Source: Mayamaea pseudoterrestris
Lineage: Eukaryota; Bacillariophyta; Bacillariophyceae; Sellaphorales; Sellaphoraceae
Assembly: GCA_027923505.1 (NCBI GenBank)
Contig: BROI01000002.1
Location: 496,001 to 560,000 of the forward strand
Direction: 5' to 3'
DNA length: 64,000 bases
The notes beneath the pieces were generated by a model. It did no database searches. It had not been told where the DNA came from and saw only the letters and a program-made list of their open reading frames with translations. Both the position numbers and the translations under genes were made by a program. This document shows positions 10,049 through 19,885 of this stretch, one piece after another; position 1 is the stretch's first letter; every line of letters starts with the position of its first letter.

Positions 10049-11434
10049 CTACGGAAAGACCCATTCCTTGCTCAATCCCTGTCGTTGCTCGTTGCGCTGC
10101 GACTGGAGCATAATCGTTCGCAACTGCTGCTGGCTGAGAGCTTGAGCAGCGGCAAAGCCAGCCGCAAAGTGAGCAGCTCCTGGCTGCTGCATCAAGTTTG
10201 GTGGCTGCTGCATCAAGTTTGGTGGCTGCTGCGGCGGCGACGGAGGCTGCTGCGGCGGCGACGGAGGCTGCTGCTGACTGCGGTGAACCCCAAAGGCCAA
10301 CTGATTCGCAGCCGCCAAGGCAGAAACCTTGCTATTGACCTGAAAGTGCAAGCCACTTCCTCCATGGTTGTTGTTATTGATGCTGTTCATGGCCATCATA
10401 TTCTTGTTGACAAGAGCCGGGATGGGAATCGGCTCAAAGCAGTCAAGGTTGAGCCCAGCTGACGCACCATAGTTGAAGTTTCGCAACTGGCTCTCGGCCG
10501 CTCCAAGACTCTGGTGAAACGCATTGAGCGCATCATGGTCACGCGGCGTGAGTCCTGAGCTCGCCACCGGTTTGGTGCTCAAGGTTGGCTTGACCGCGTT
10601 CTGGTAGGAACCAGAGTAAATGGGCATGCGCGCCTTTGGTCCGTGCTGGAGCGTAAAGTGGAGCAACACCGAGTCGTCTTCGACTGGCTTTTCCGGAGTC
10701 GGGTACATTTCCGAAATCTTGTAAAAGTCCGGCTCTTGTTCGGGGTCGGCGGCTTGCTTCTCAGAGACACCCGGACGCTTCATCTCCTTGCACAAGTGGG
10801 GAATCCCACGCAAAAAGAGAGGGTGGTAGTACGAGTTGCGGTCGCGTCCTTGGGTGCTGCAAAAGGTTCAAAGTGAAAGATCGTCAGTAAATCAATCATG
10901 GTTTGGACAAATAGACGATAAAGTTAATCAAACTTACATTCGGCGAAATCCCCATCCATTCGCTTGACGAATGAAACTGCTAAACTTGGAATGCTCAAAG
11001 AAGCGGGGAATCACGCGAACCTCAAACTCACGCGGCTTGAGGACCCTCCAGCTGCGGCCATGCGGCATCCAAGCAACCACGTCAACAAGCTCCGGCATGC
11101 TCAAGATGCAATGCATCTTTGCCACAAAATTCGCAACTCGGCCAGGCGGAGTCAGCGGAATCAACGGGTCATTGTCCTTGACGCGAGAATAGTCGCGGTA
11201 GTAAAAGAACGGATACGGCTTGAGCTCCGTCTCTTCCGTCGGGTTAGGATCATGCTGCGGCTCGGCCGCAGGAGGGAGCGGCAAAGAATCAAAGAAATCG
11301 TGACTGGTTGGTTTAGGCCTCTTGGAATAGGCCTCGTCCCCTGCAAGCTCGACTGGGCTGTCGCGGTTGCGCTTGTAGGCGAGCGCCGCGAAGGCAGACG
11401 CCGCTTCATGCTCGTCCGCGTTAAAGATATCCAT
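10049..11434 (-). CDS. Heat shock transcription factor (HSF), two exons
   Basis: Exon 1 is 10938-11434 and exon 2 is 10049-10856, joined across an 81-nt intron (donor GTAAGT, acceptor GCAG), giving 434 residues. The HSF DNA-binding domain spans about 98-195 and the intron splits it: VAKMHCILS, VVAWMPHGRSWRV, FFEHSKFSSFIRQANGWGFRRI, then after the intron RDRNSYYHPLFLRG. Having an intron just behind the recognition helix is common in HSFs. The C-terminus is Gln/Pro-rich with tandem QQPPSPP and QQPPNLM repeats, a possible activation region. No clear trimerisation coiled coil is seen. The DNA-binding domain is much closer to canonical HSF than the one at 4449-5962. Confidence 0.9.
10185..10280. 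repeat. Short tandem repeats in the HSF C-terminal coding region
   Basis: Two units of a 21-bp repeat (ctgctgcatcaagtttggtgg) are followed by two units of an 18-bp repeat (ctgcggcggcgacggagg). On the minus strand they encode the PPNLMQQ and PPSPPQQ repeats of the HSF. Such units are prone to length change by slippage. Confidence 0.8.
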
Positions 11435-12096
11435 GGTCAGTCTACAACGATTGTCTCCGGATCAACAAGCGTAATGTTGAAAGAAAGGATGCGAGCCGCT
11501 CACACGTCGACCTCTCTCTCCTTGGGTTTGTGCGAGATCATCGCTGTCCGGAGGTGCCGGAATTCGCGGAGTACCACGCGTTTCAACATTGACAAATTTA
11601 GCTTACAAATCCTAAAGAATGCAAATTCGACTTCCGGGTATTCTAGTCACGCCTGGAAAAGAAAGATGCTTGGTTCTTGAAGTTGGCTGGACGAATGGCA
11701 AGCGGCGAATCGTCTGCCAGCTCAAAGAACTGGTTCGGTCATTGGGTCACAGTTGTGTCACGCTCTTCATCACGCTCGCGCGAGTCAAGTCGTCGGATGG
11801 TTCAAGGAAGCGATAACCGAAGGGGGAAACGCACGAGAAGGAATCCCGTCGAAGCGGCCTTGATGCGCGAAACCGCAAGGAAGGATGATCAAGATGCATT
11901 CTTTCCATCCTGGTCTATGCTTGGGCGAATTCTGTCTACGATTGAATGGGTCCCCTTAAATTGAGCGCCCAATGGATGGTTCGATCGAAGTACAATAGTG
12001 AATGACGCCACTGCAACAGCACGTTTAGCTATGTGCTTCTACAAAGGTGAGCAATGCACTGGATCAACGTGCTATGCAGGTGGTGACGTTTAGCAG
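11435..12096. other. Intergenic region upstream of HSF with a doubtful small ORF
   Basis: These 660 bases lie between the HSF start and the end of the P4H-like gene, both on the minus strand. An open frame at 11695-11964 (plus strand, 89 codons, Ser/Arg-rich) has no recognisable domain and may be chance. I see no RNA gene or repeat. Confidence 0.4.
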
Positions 12097-13161
12097 TCAT
12101 GGTCTGGTCTCGTCTGCCAGATACACAAAATCATCTGGCAAGCCAAGAGGTGGAGGTACGCGACTTGTTCGTCCAAACATTTGAACGATCCACTTGGTAC
12201 CTTGCGGCGGGAGTGATTCGTGTATAGTTCGGTCGTCCGCGACTGCAGACAGCGAGTCGGCGGGAAAGAATATGAGCGCCTTGCCCGGCTCCGGTTCGAC
12301 GCCAAACTTTAACACATTAAAGTAGGTTTCTCCTCCACCTTCAACAATGTCATTCAAGTAGCAAATGCAGGTAATGACACGCTGTCCACCCGCATCCATC
12401 CATTCACTTCCGCGCGTTGGCGAGGCATCGCCATGCTTAGCAAAGACTGCTCCCGGATCATACCGCGTTATTACGGGAGCCTCCCACTTGTCCCATGCAT
12501 GATTCGTACTGGTTGAAACGCGATTTACCAAATCCTTTACAAACATCATATCATCTGGTTGATTGAGTGCAACAGCAACGCTGGTGCGAGATGAGTGATT
12601 TGCTTGGAAGCGAACTAAGGGAAGTATGAACCCGAAAGCGAGTAGTAGGCTCGTCGATAGTGCAATGCCAATGTTTGGGAGAGCTGCTTGTGCAATGATC
12701 TGCATGGAATGATCAGCACTGCCTCCATCCTGCAGGACTCGAGCAACTGGTGGGACTCCGGCTAACATAGAGAGAATTGAAAGCGGCCATAGCTTGCCAA
12801 TGTCCAAGCTCACTTCTGGTGGATTCGATCTTGTCATGGGTCGATTGATCTTTTCGGCATATTGCTGGTATGCTCGGCATTCTTTTGCTGAGAGCAAGTG
12901 GTGGATTGTGTAGATCAACGGATCTTGGGACAAGACATTCGTTCGTGGATCTTTTAAAGTCTCTGCTTGCATGGCAACTAAATTGTATGACTCATTTGTA
13001 GCTATTTTGGTGCTGGAGGAGACAGTAGCGTATAGAGACGTCGTCGATGCCGTCCATCCTTTGACAGTTGTTCGAGGCAAACAGAACCCACCAGTCTTGC
13101 GCGCAGTAGTGATAAGGATTATAAGCGTAAGGCTAAGATCTACGTATACCGTCCATTTCAT
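12097..13161 (-). CDS. Prolyl-4-hydroxylase-like 2-oxoglutarate/Fe(II) dioxygenase
   Basis: This is a single-exon gene of 354 residues. The C-terminal domain carries the full catalytic set of P4H alpha-subunit-type dioxygenases: HGD (H243, D245), distal H314 in RTIHESLPP, and K323 (GTKWIVQMF), which binds 2-oxoglutarate. The hallmark GGQRVITCICYLNDIVEGGGET is also present. The N-terminus is a signal peptide or anchor (LTLIILITTA), and a second hydrophobic segment (LSTSLLLAFGFILPLV, about 168-183) precedes the enzyme domain, so it is probably a membrane-anchored ER or Golgi enzyme. The likely substrate is proline in secreted proteins. It is divergent from the PsbP gene with 217 bases between starts. 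Confidence 0.85.
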   Translation of the reverse strand: MKWTVYVDLSLTLIILITTARKTGGFCLPRTTVKGWTASTTSLYATVSSSTKIATNESYNLVAMQAETLKDPRTNVLSQDPLIYTIHHLLSAKECRAYQQYAEKINRPMTRSNPPEVSLDIGKLWPLSILSMLAGVPPVARVLQDGGSADHSMQIIAQAALPNIGIALSTSLLLAFGFILPLVRFQANHSSRTSVAVALNQPDDMMFVKDLVNRVSTSTNHAWDKWEAPVITRYDPGAVFAKHGDASPTRGSEWMDAGGQRVITCICYLNDIVEGGGETYFNVLKFGVEPEPGKALIFFPADSLSAVADDRTIHESLPPQGTKWIVQMFGRTSRVPPPLGLPDDFVYLADETRP

Positions 13162-13378
13162 GTCAGGTTTGAATGCATTTCTAAAGTAGAATGAGTGAGC
13201 CAGAGACGCGGCGGAAGATCATGGCCTCGTGGCAAATCGTCGCAATCCTGCGAGTACCGGTACGATTTTGACAACCATCATTTTTGCGACCGACTCGGCA
13301 CATTGCCAATCGAGCGACTTTAATTACCCGTTATTACAAAGACAACTGCGACGATAGTTTGTGCCAGTATCAAGGGTC

Positions 13379-14341
13379 ATGTTAAGGTGGAATAGTGCAG
13401 TCCTAGTTTTAATTTCTCTGCATCAAATACAGAATGGACTTGCGTTCACACTGGCATCATCGTTCGCTCGCCCAACTTGGCTGCATTCACATCTCGAGTC
13501 AGCAGAAGCACCTGATGATGCCGAAAAACAAGGTGCCATAAGAGATATCGATGTATTAAGCTCCGAACCAATTCGCACCCGAGAGCTGACACCGAATGAA
13601 ATGATGAAGGCACTCAACACGTCTCCACGAAGGATACTTCTTTCTGGACTCGCTTCCACCACCATTGCACTGTCTGCCAACTTTCTAGGAGTTACTAGTA
13701 AAATACTGGAAGCTTTTCCAGAATCTGCGGTTGAAGCTTCTGGTCTAGAAGCATTGTATCCGAGAGGCAACTACAAGCGGTTTCGTGGCCAAGGCTACAC
13801 TTTTCTATTTCCAAAGGAATGGGTGGCCGATAGTGCGCTGGAGCTGGCAAAAGCCACTCGACGAACGGCGAGTCTGGATTATCAAATGAACAAGAGGAGG
13901 AGTTCCGATGCTGCTAATAATGTCGTTCCTGATGCAGCATTAGGGCCACCTGGCCGCTTGGATGGGCGTGGCGTTTCTCAAGCCGACACGAACGTTTCTG
14001 TCGTCTTATCGACTCTGCTACCGGGGTTTTCCTTGAGAGGGACCTTGGGAACTCCGACTGTGGCGGCAGAGACATTTTTGCGTGTCTCGCTGGCTCCCGA
14101 AGGATTGGGCAGAACTGCTTCCTTAATTGACGCATCTGAAGACGAGAGCCGACAGGTCTACGAGTTTGAGTATACCATTGATCGAGGCGATAAGGGACCT
14201 CCGTTGCGGGCTATTTCAATCATTGCCAGTATGCCGGGAGATACCCTGTTGACTCTGACTGTTGTGGCACCAGTCGAGGCATGGGCAACGAGTGACAAAA
14301 AGTTGCGGAAGATTGCGTCAAGCTTCCATTCAACCTATTAA
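13379..14341 (+). CDS. PsbP-domain thylakoid lumen protein
   Basis: The protein has 320 residues from the ATG at 13379 (the frame is also open upstream from a GTG). The N-terminus is a signal peptide ending GLA, with Phe at +1 (A22/F23), the diatom plastid-import signature. A second targeting element begins at SPRRILLSG (RR at 84-85), a twin-Arg-like thylakoid signal. The mature part has the PsbP fold: YKRFRGQGYTFLFPKEW, NVSVVLSTL, VAAETFLRV and a final TLTVVAPVEAW...KIASSFHSTY. It probably resides in the thylakoid lumen near photosystem II or I. Which PsbP-like/PPD subgroup it belongs to cannot be told by eye. Confidence 0.88.
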   Translation: MLRWNSAVLVLISLHQIQNGLAFTLASSFARPTWLHSHLESAEAPDDAEKQGAIRDIDVLSSEPIRTRELTPNEMMKALNTSPRRILLSGLASTTIALSANFLGVTSKILEAFPESAVEASGLEALYPRGNYKRFRGQGYTFLFPKEWVADSALELAKATRRTASLDYQMNKRRSSDAANNVVPDAALGPPGRLDGRGVSQADTNVSVVLSTLLPGFSLRGTLGTPTVAAETFLRVSLAPEGLGRTASLIDASEDESRQVYEFEYTIDRGDKGPPLRAISIIASMPGDTLLTLTVVAPVEAWATSDKKLRKIASSFHSTY

Positions 14342-14704
14342 CTGCTATGTATGCTAACTTTCACCCATTACTATTCTGTATCAGTAGTTACGAACGCTTA
14401 CAGTAGCAATTGGAAACTTGATGTTTATCGCAAACAGATCTTACGATAGATGCTGCCGTGTCGGGGAATCTATCGTCACAAGCGATAGGGACAGCAAACC
14501 GCAAACGTCGCATGGTGCATCATCACAGCCCATCGCATGCGTCAATCAGTCAGTCGTCTGTAATTTCTGGAACTGAGTAAGCGAGGCAATATATAAACGA
14601 AACCCTTGACGCGTTTGATATTTACTCATGACAACACTGGCATAGTTCAAGGATGACATCATCCACGTCAACCTTGTTTCCACTTAAACCACTTATAGTG
14701 CTCT
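14342..14704. other. Intergenic region with a TATA-like box
   Basis: About 360 bases lie between the PsbP-like gene and the upstream ORF at 14705. A TATA-like aatatataaacg at about 14588-14599 fits transcription starting some 30 bases later, ahead of both downstream ORFs. A two-codon-scale ORF (ATG at about 14628) is also present. I see no RNA gene. Confidence 0.4.
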
Positions 14705-14854
14705 ATGATGAAAGCAGTATTTGTGACACGTTGGTCATCGGCTTCTGACGTACTGAATCTTTTTCGTCAAGTTGCCGATTGGCCTTCCTATATTCGCCCG
14801 CAGCTCCATAATCTGCATCCAGATAAGCAACAACTGCATCAAACGAGAAAATGA
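14705..14854 (+). CDS. Upstream ORF whose stop overlaps the next start codon
   Basis: This is a 49-codon open frame with two consecutive ATGs. Its TGA (14852-14854) overlaps the ATG of the following gene (14851) in an ATGA arrangement. The peptide starts MMKAVFVTRWSSASDVLNLF and resembles nothing I recognise. The layout suggests a regulatory upstream ORF allowing reinitiation at the overlapping ATG, or a small translated protein. Alternatively the messenger may start downstream of it. Confidence 0.4.
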   Translation: MMKAVFVTRWSSASDVLNLFRQVADWPSYIRPQLHNLHPDKQQLHQTRK

Positions 14855-15615
14855 TGTGCAAGGCTGGATCCCAGAGTTTACTGGCCAAGGGCTCGTCCAT
14901 CAGCTCTCTAAAATCTCTGTCTCCGTCATCCTCCGTTTCCGAATCTGGCGGACGACGACTTGGCCAAGGTCTGTCGCGGATGCAACGATCGTCATCATCG
15001 CTGTATTTGCATGGCATGTCCTTTGAATCATCGGCTTCGAGCAGAGGCAACTCATTCTCATCACAGCTACAGTCCAGTAACAAGTTTAAGCTACAAAGCG
15101 ATGCTTCCGACACCAAGAAAAATCACTCGATATTTCACGAAGCAGGAGGAGCCAAATTGGCACCATACATCCTTCTACTGGCACTGGCAATTCAGATTCC
15201 GACAATCTTTGACGAGCTCGTTGAAGCCATTGACCAGCATCTCCACTCAATCCCACTTCTTGTCATGTTTGGAATTGTTCCTTCAGTGTTTTGGATGCGA
15301 GGAAAGAAGCATTCGTCAATGAATGCGGAAGACGATGCACCAAGGTCACGAGAGGAATTCTTGTCCATGATCCGGTCCATGGCTTCTGTAGAATCTGTCA
15401 ACCAATACGAGGAAACTCAACCAACACCGAGGTTTCGGCCGTCCTCGGACGCTCCCGCATTTGACGAATGGGGCCATTTTGCCGAGCTCGACGAGACCGC
15501 ATTGGAGGAGAAGGATGTTTGCTTCATCATGAGCCCATCATCCAGTCGTCGCTCCTCCACAAGCCTTGGCACCCTTCCCGAAGAGCTTGACGAGGAGGAC
15601 GACTTTAGTTTCTGA
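14851..15615 (+). CDS. Membrane protein with two hydrophobic segments, unknown
   Basis: The protein has 254 residues and is Ser-rich (about the first 95 residues). Two hydrophobic stretches follow (APYILLLALAIQIPTIFDEL, about 104-123, and IPLLVMFGIVPSVFW, about 133-147), then an acidic cytosolic-type tail ending in EELDEEDDFSF. No signal peptide is seen. The pair of segments with a short loop suggests a hairpin membrane protein. No family is recognised. Translation may be controlled by the overlapping upstream ORF at 14705-14854. Confidence 0.55.
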   Translation: MMCKAGSQSLLAKGSSISSLKSLSPSSSVSESGGRRLGQGLSRMQRSSSSLYLHGMSFESSASSRGNSFSSQLQSSNKFKLQSDASDTKKNHSIFHEAGGAKLAPYILLLALAIQIPTIFDELVEAIDQHLHSIPLLVMFGIVPSVFWMRGKKHSSMNAEDDAPRSREEFLSMIRSMASVESVNQYEETQPTPRFRPSSDAPAFDEWGHFAELDETALEEKDVCFIMSPSSSRRSSTSLGTLPEELDEEDDFSF

Positions 15616-16042
15616 GTCAACTTTTGACCTCTGCTGCCACAAACGAAATACTTCCTTGCAACGATCCACTTGTTGCTGCCAAGTACACTGCACATACACT
15701 ACCAACTGCACAAATTGCTACTCCATTTTCGCTATAACTGTACATACATAATCAGCTACGCTATAAAATACGTTTTTTACTTCTTTGTGAGCATTGCAAA
15801 GGGCCGGTCAACACAGTACAAGTTCCGGTACCGTAGCTATTCAATCGTGTACGATTAACCAACCAAAAGCCGATGCGATGTCTATCGGATATTTATGCGA
15901 CATGGCATGTGAGGGCAGCGCAGTCGCGCACCGATCAACAAGCTGACCACGATGAACCCGCAGATCTTCGAATGCAAGCAAACTAATCAGCACGTAATAA
16001 TGTACAGACAGACAGCAAGGTTATAAAGGGTTTGGGGATATA
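15616..16042. other. Intergenic region, no feature recognised
   Basis: About 430 bases between two plus-strand genes. A+T-rich stretches and TATA-like words (gctataaaata near 15760, ttataaaggg near 16021) are present. The second lies only 20 bases from the next ATG and is probably not used as a TATA box. Nothing else is seen. Confidence 0.4.
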
Positions 16043-17464
16043 ATGCGATCCATGCAACTGCCACATCGACTTCAAAAGGAGACAAATCCAAGCATTCGAA
16101 TTCTCGCCATTGCATCCATGATAATTTCCTCCTCCCAGTCCTTTACTGTTCTGAGTCACTATCGACAACGTCTATCTCTGCTTGCTCGGTCGCTTTCGTC
16201 CGATATGGACGAGTTAATGAATGACGTTCTGAACGGCAATAATTTGATGAACATGAACGAGCAAGCGCAGATTGATTCAGATAGTGGTAAGGGATGGATG
16301 ACCATTGATTGGGAAAAGGCTTCGACGGCAATGAATCAGCAATTCACGAAACCATCTCCAGTGGAAGCACTCATGATTGACGATCGACTCGTGCACCTCA
16401 AGCGCGACGACCAGTTGCGGCTGCCGGGTTCGCAAATTTCAGGCAACAAGGCACGAAAGATGCTGGCTCTCAGCAATTTGGCATCAACAGACTTTCCTCA
16501 ATGCATTGTGAGCTACGGAGGTCCTCAAAGTAACGCCATGGTGGCTCTCGCCGCCGTGGTTCGCTATCGAAACGATGAAGATCGTGGAATCGGCTTGGAT
16601 CCAAAAAGGTTCGTCTACTACACCAAGAAACTTCCTCGATTTCTAAAGAATCAACCGAGCGGGAATCTATTTCGGGCCATGTCTTTAGGAATGGAGCTTG
16701 TGGAGCTTTCACCATCTGATTACAATCAACTGTTTGGTGGCGAGTGGGGAGGCCGTCAGAGCGCACCGCAAGCGTTGAATCCACCCGTTCCAGGCAAGTC
16801 ACTTTGGATACCACAGGGAGGCGCATCAATCATGGCACTGGATGGAGCCCGGCAGCTTGCAACGGAGATTCGAGATTTTTGGTCAAGGCGAGGAGAAGGC
16901 CAGCCGCTCTTGGTGTTTGTTCCTGGGGGTACATGCTCGACGGGCGTGCTGCTTCATCGAGCGATCAAGCAGCAATCGAAGGAGCACGGCGACACGGAAT
17001 GTGACATTGAGGTGGTAGTTGTTCCGTGCGTCGGTGATGAAGAATACGCCCGCCGTCAAATGATGATGCTGAATGCTGCAATAACTGCGGAATCGGCGGA
17101 TGACATACCAATCATTTTGCCACCCACTCCCATTCCATCAATTTGCAATGATGAACCTGCACTATCTACCTCTGATAGTCAGTATTTTCAGTTTGGAGAG
17201 CCTCATGCTTCAATTCTCGAAACTTTTCGCCGCATGGAGGAGGAGCATGAGGTTCCTGTTGACCTCCTCTACAACGCACCAGCGCTGACCATCATGTTTC
17301 GTCACTGGCGCACTACTTTTGCCTCGGATGCAAGATATGCAAACAAGGCCATTATGTACGTGCATAGTGGCGGATTGGAAGGCGTCAACAGCCAATTGCT
17401 GCGTTACCGACACAAGGGTTTAGTGGAACTTGACGACATTCAACTCCCAGGACGCAAACAATGA
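16043..17464 (+). CDS. PLP-dependent ACC deaminase / D-cysteine desulfhydrase family enzyme
   Basis: This is a single-exon gene of 473 residues, fold-type II PLP enzyme. SGNKARKM holds the PLP lysine (K136), and SYGGPQSNAM (about 157-166) is the family signature corresponding to SxGGxQSNH, with Ala-Met replacing the usual His. FVPGGTCSTGVL forms the PLP phosphate loop. Bacterial and plant relatives degrade 1-aminocyclopropane-1-carboxylate or D-cysteine; sequence alone does not decide. The N-terminus (RILAIASMIISSSQSFTVL) is hydrophobic with a Phe after SQS, so plastid targeting is possible. The protein is longer than bacterial ACC deaminase (about 340), mainly from the N-terminal 100 residues and an insert near residues 350-380. 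Confidence 0.82.
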   Translation: MRSMQLPHRLQKETNPSIRILAIASMIISSSQSFTVLSHYRQRLSLLARSLSSDMDELMNDVLNGNNLMNMNEQAQIDSDSGKGWMTIDWEKASTAMNQQFTKPSPVEALMIDDRLVHLKRDDQLRLPGSQISGNKARKMLALSNLASTDFPQCIVSYGGPQSNAMVALAAVVRYRNDEDRGIGLDPKRFVYYTKKLPRFLKNQPSGNLFRAMSLGMELVELSPSDYNQLFGGEWGGRQSAPQALNPPVPGKSLWIPQGGASIMALDGARQLATEIRDFWSRRGEGQPLLVFVPGGTCSTGVLLHRAIKQQSKEHGDTECDIEVVVVPCVGDEEYARRQMMMLNAAITAESADDIPIILPPTPIPSICNDEPALSTSDSQYFQFGEPHASILETFRRMEEEHEVPVDLLYNAPALTIMFRHWRTTFASDARYANKAIMYVHSGGLEGVNSQLLRYRHKGLVELDDIQLPGRKQ

Positions 17465-18098
17465 GCGAGAGGTGCGCTGCCTTCTTCTAAACCCTTTTTT
17501 GTGCAGTTGTACATCATGTTGATTTGCAATTAGAATGGTGGCAGGCTTGCAATAGTCCATCTCACTTTGGCAATTATTACGTCGTATTCTCGATGTTTGC
17601 GAGATGAACGATTGGTGCAGCGGCGGGAGAATGTTCTGCGCCGCGGTTGCAAAAAGTCGGTGAATGTTGGCTTGATTCGCACTTGGCTTACCTACCACCT
17701 GTTCGTTCCGTATGTACATAGGCAATTTGTGCAAATCCTGTATGCAGTGTATACAACGATTAGATAACCGACTAAACAATCCAGTGAAGACAGCGTAGTC
17801 GCATTGGTCATTGAAATGAGTCATTCTTTGTTCAGTCGGTCATAGAAAAGCACGACACTGAAACAAAGTGTACACATCTATGATGTTGCACGTGACTCAA
17901 CGAACAGCTTCAAGTGGCAAGGACGACATCGAGTGACCGGAGTTGCGCCGTCAACGATGATGATCACACCGAAGGCCAAACTGCCTGAAGAAACAACTGT
18001 TAGCCTTGCAATCAAATACATCTCTGTAGAGACTAGTTGAAGGGGTTGGTATTTGCCTGCAAAAGTTAGCTACCATAACGTCACGGTCCGGTTCCACC
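17465..18098. other. Intergenic region, no feature recognised
   Basis: About 630 bases between two plus-strand genes. Open frames on both strands here are short and lack any recognisable domain or codon pattern. I find no tRNA-like or repeat structure. Confidence 0.4.
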
Positions 18099-19704
18099 AT
18101 GATTCTTCTCCCAGAGGATTTTCAGCCTGGCGAAGATGATGGTGCGTCGTCGCATGTGTTCCATTGGCATCATTTTGTTGAAGTTTCGTCATCATATTTT
18201 CACTTGTGTGTTGACACCGACATTGCGTGAATGATGAGCTTATTGCATTCCTGTTTCTTACGCTGTCTGAACTGCTTTGCCGTCACATTCAACAGTGATC
18301 TGCGGTCGCGGAAAGAAATGTTACAACCACCTTGGCAACGAACGATTTCGTATACACGTCATGGGTATGCTGGATGAGTACTCGAGAGCAAAGTCGAAAC
18401 TCGACAAGTCGGGCGTTCTTGCGACAGTCGTTGCTCAAATAAGATCCAAGACGCCGAATGGGGGATTTGTAAAGCAAGATCAGTATGATCGATGGTATGA
18501 AGTAGGAGATTTCTTGGCCAAGGAGAAAACATCGCAAGCTTTTCGCGATGCTTTGCATGAGCGATACAAGTCCAGTAACGTTTCGAAAAAGAAGCGACGA
18601 CAGGAGGAACAGACGCGAGCGATCGATCGATTCAGAGGGATTTCGCGGTCACACTCCGACGGCCCGGGGATCGAATGGCTAGCTCTTTCGGGAAGTGGCG
18701 ATGGATCCATGTCTACTAGTAAGTCAACGTACGGTTTGTGTTGGTCTTGTTTGTTAATCATTGGCATTACGCATGATGCTCAGCTGCTGTCTTGTAACTA
18801 TCGAGCAGGAACAACAGGTGCCGACATGTATCAGACCGCAAACATGGAAGCTTTAGCCCGGCTTAACAGAATGAACGATCTTAGCTTGTCGGCAAATCGT
18901 TTAGACAGACCCCAAGCACCCATGCGCGCACACAGCTCGTTAGGCTTCAGTAGTAGTTTTTACTCGGAAACAATTGGAAGTAACAGCGATCCTCTCATTG
19001 GCGATTTCGCGCAAAACAACTCATATTTGCCCAGCATGGCATTCTCAAGCGGTAGCTTGACACAATCACATGCATCGTCGTCATCTGTTCCTCCTTCGCC
19101 AATGATGTATGGGTCAATGCCAAGCAGCAGAAACGTTGGATCGCAGGAGCCTTTGGATGCCTACCAGACATCAACGGCGCAGAATGATTTGGAAATGTTT
19201 GACATAATCTCACCACCAAGCAGGGCAACACAATTTGTTGGTCGATCCTTTTCTGACCAGTCGCATCATTCCATGCCCGACTTGACTCGGTCTTCCGACT
19301 GGGGCCCGACGGAACCGCGACCCGGAAATCGAAAGCGACACAACTCGGCGCCAGACTTGAATTACACTGGCGACGATGATGACTCGATTGACGACGTGGA
19401 GCTTGATCCCATTCCTTATGAGGAGTTTACCCCGCGGCCACCGTCGCCGAGAAAGACAATCGGCATGGAGCAGTTCAAGAAACCAATCTCCATGACGCTC
19501 AGTCCAACGTCTCCATCCGTGGCTGTTTCGGCTGACCTTTTGGCATGTTTAGAGAAGCTGAATGGTTCCGCCATTACCGACAATAATCCATTTGAACCAA
19601 TGCCCATGAGAAATGATCGCAGTACAGGAATGATGGATGAAGAAAAGGTGAACAGGAAAATGCATCAGTCGGCCTTTGACAGGCTCCAGCCGCCACTTAC
19701 CTAA
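18099..19704 (+). CDS. DUF6824-domain protein, three exons
   Basis: Proposed exons are 18099-18141, 18296-18718 and 18809-19704, giving 453 residues. The first intron (GTGCGT...CAACAG) restores EDDVICGRGKKCYNHLGN, the start expected for this domain. The second is 90 nt (GTAAGT...GAGCAG), a multiple of three without a stop, so retention would add 30 residues. The DUF6824 domain covers about residues 15-105: CGRGKKCYNHLGNERFR, NGGFVKQDQYDRWYEVGD and FRDALHERYKSS. This domain is abundant in diatoms and presumed to bind nucleic acid or protein; its function is unproven. The rest is Ser/Pro-rich and disordered, with repeated RHNSAPDL/HHSMPDL-type patches. The next gene begins 181 bases downstream. 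Confidence 0.78.
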
Positions 19705-19885
19705 TGGCTGTGATATTTATAATAAGAGTAAAAAGTAGGTTTTTTCACATAGACGAATTGTTCATCCATCTACCGGTATGGGTATTTGCTTTCCTGCCAA
19801 CACCTTGATACGTCCTCGGCAGGAATCACATAGCGTGTCGCATCGGTCTCATTTTATCCATCGACGTCGCTGCAAAAATGTGACC

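Noticed and set aside
10016-10462. Plus-strand open frame of 148 codons opposite the HSF tail
   Set aside because: It results from the Gln/Pro repeats on the minus strand and contains only their mirror repeats.
11970-11990. Possible tRNA B box (ggttcgatcga)
   Set aside because: No A box or cloverleaf can be formed around it.
17420-17824. Minus-strand open frame of 134 codons after the ACC-deaminase-like gene
   Set aside because: It overlaps the end of that gene antisense, lacks a domain or signal and has no splice or promoter context.
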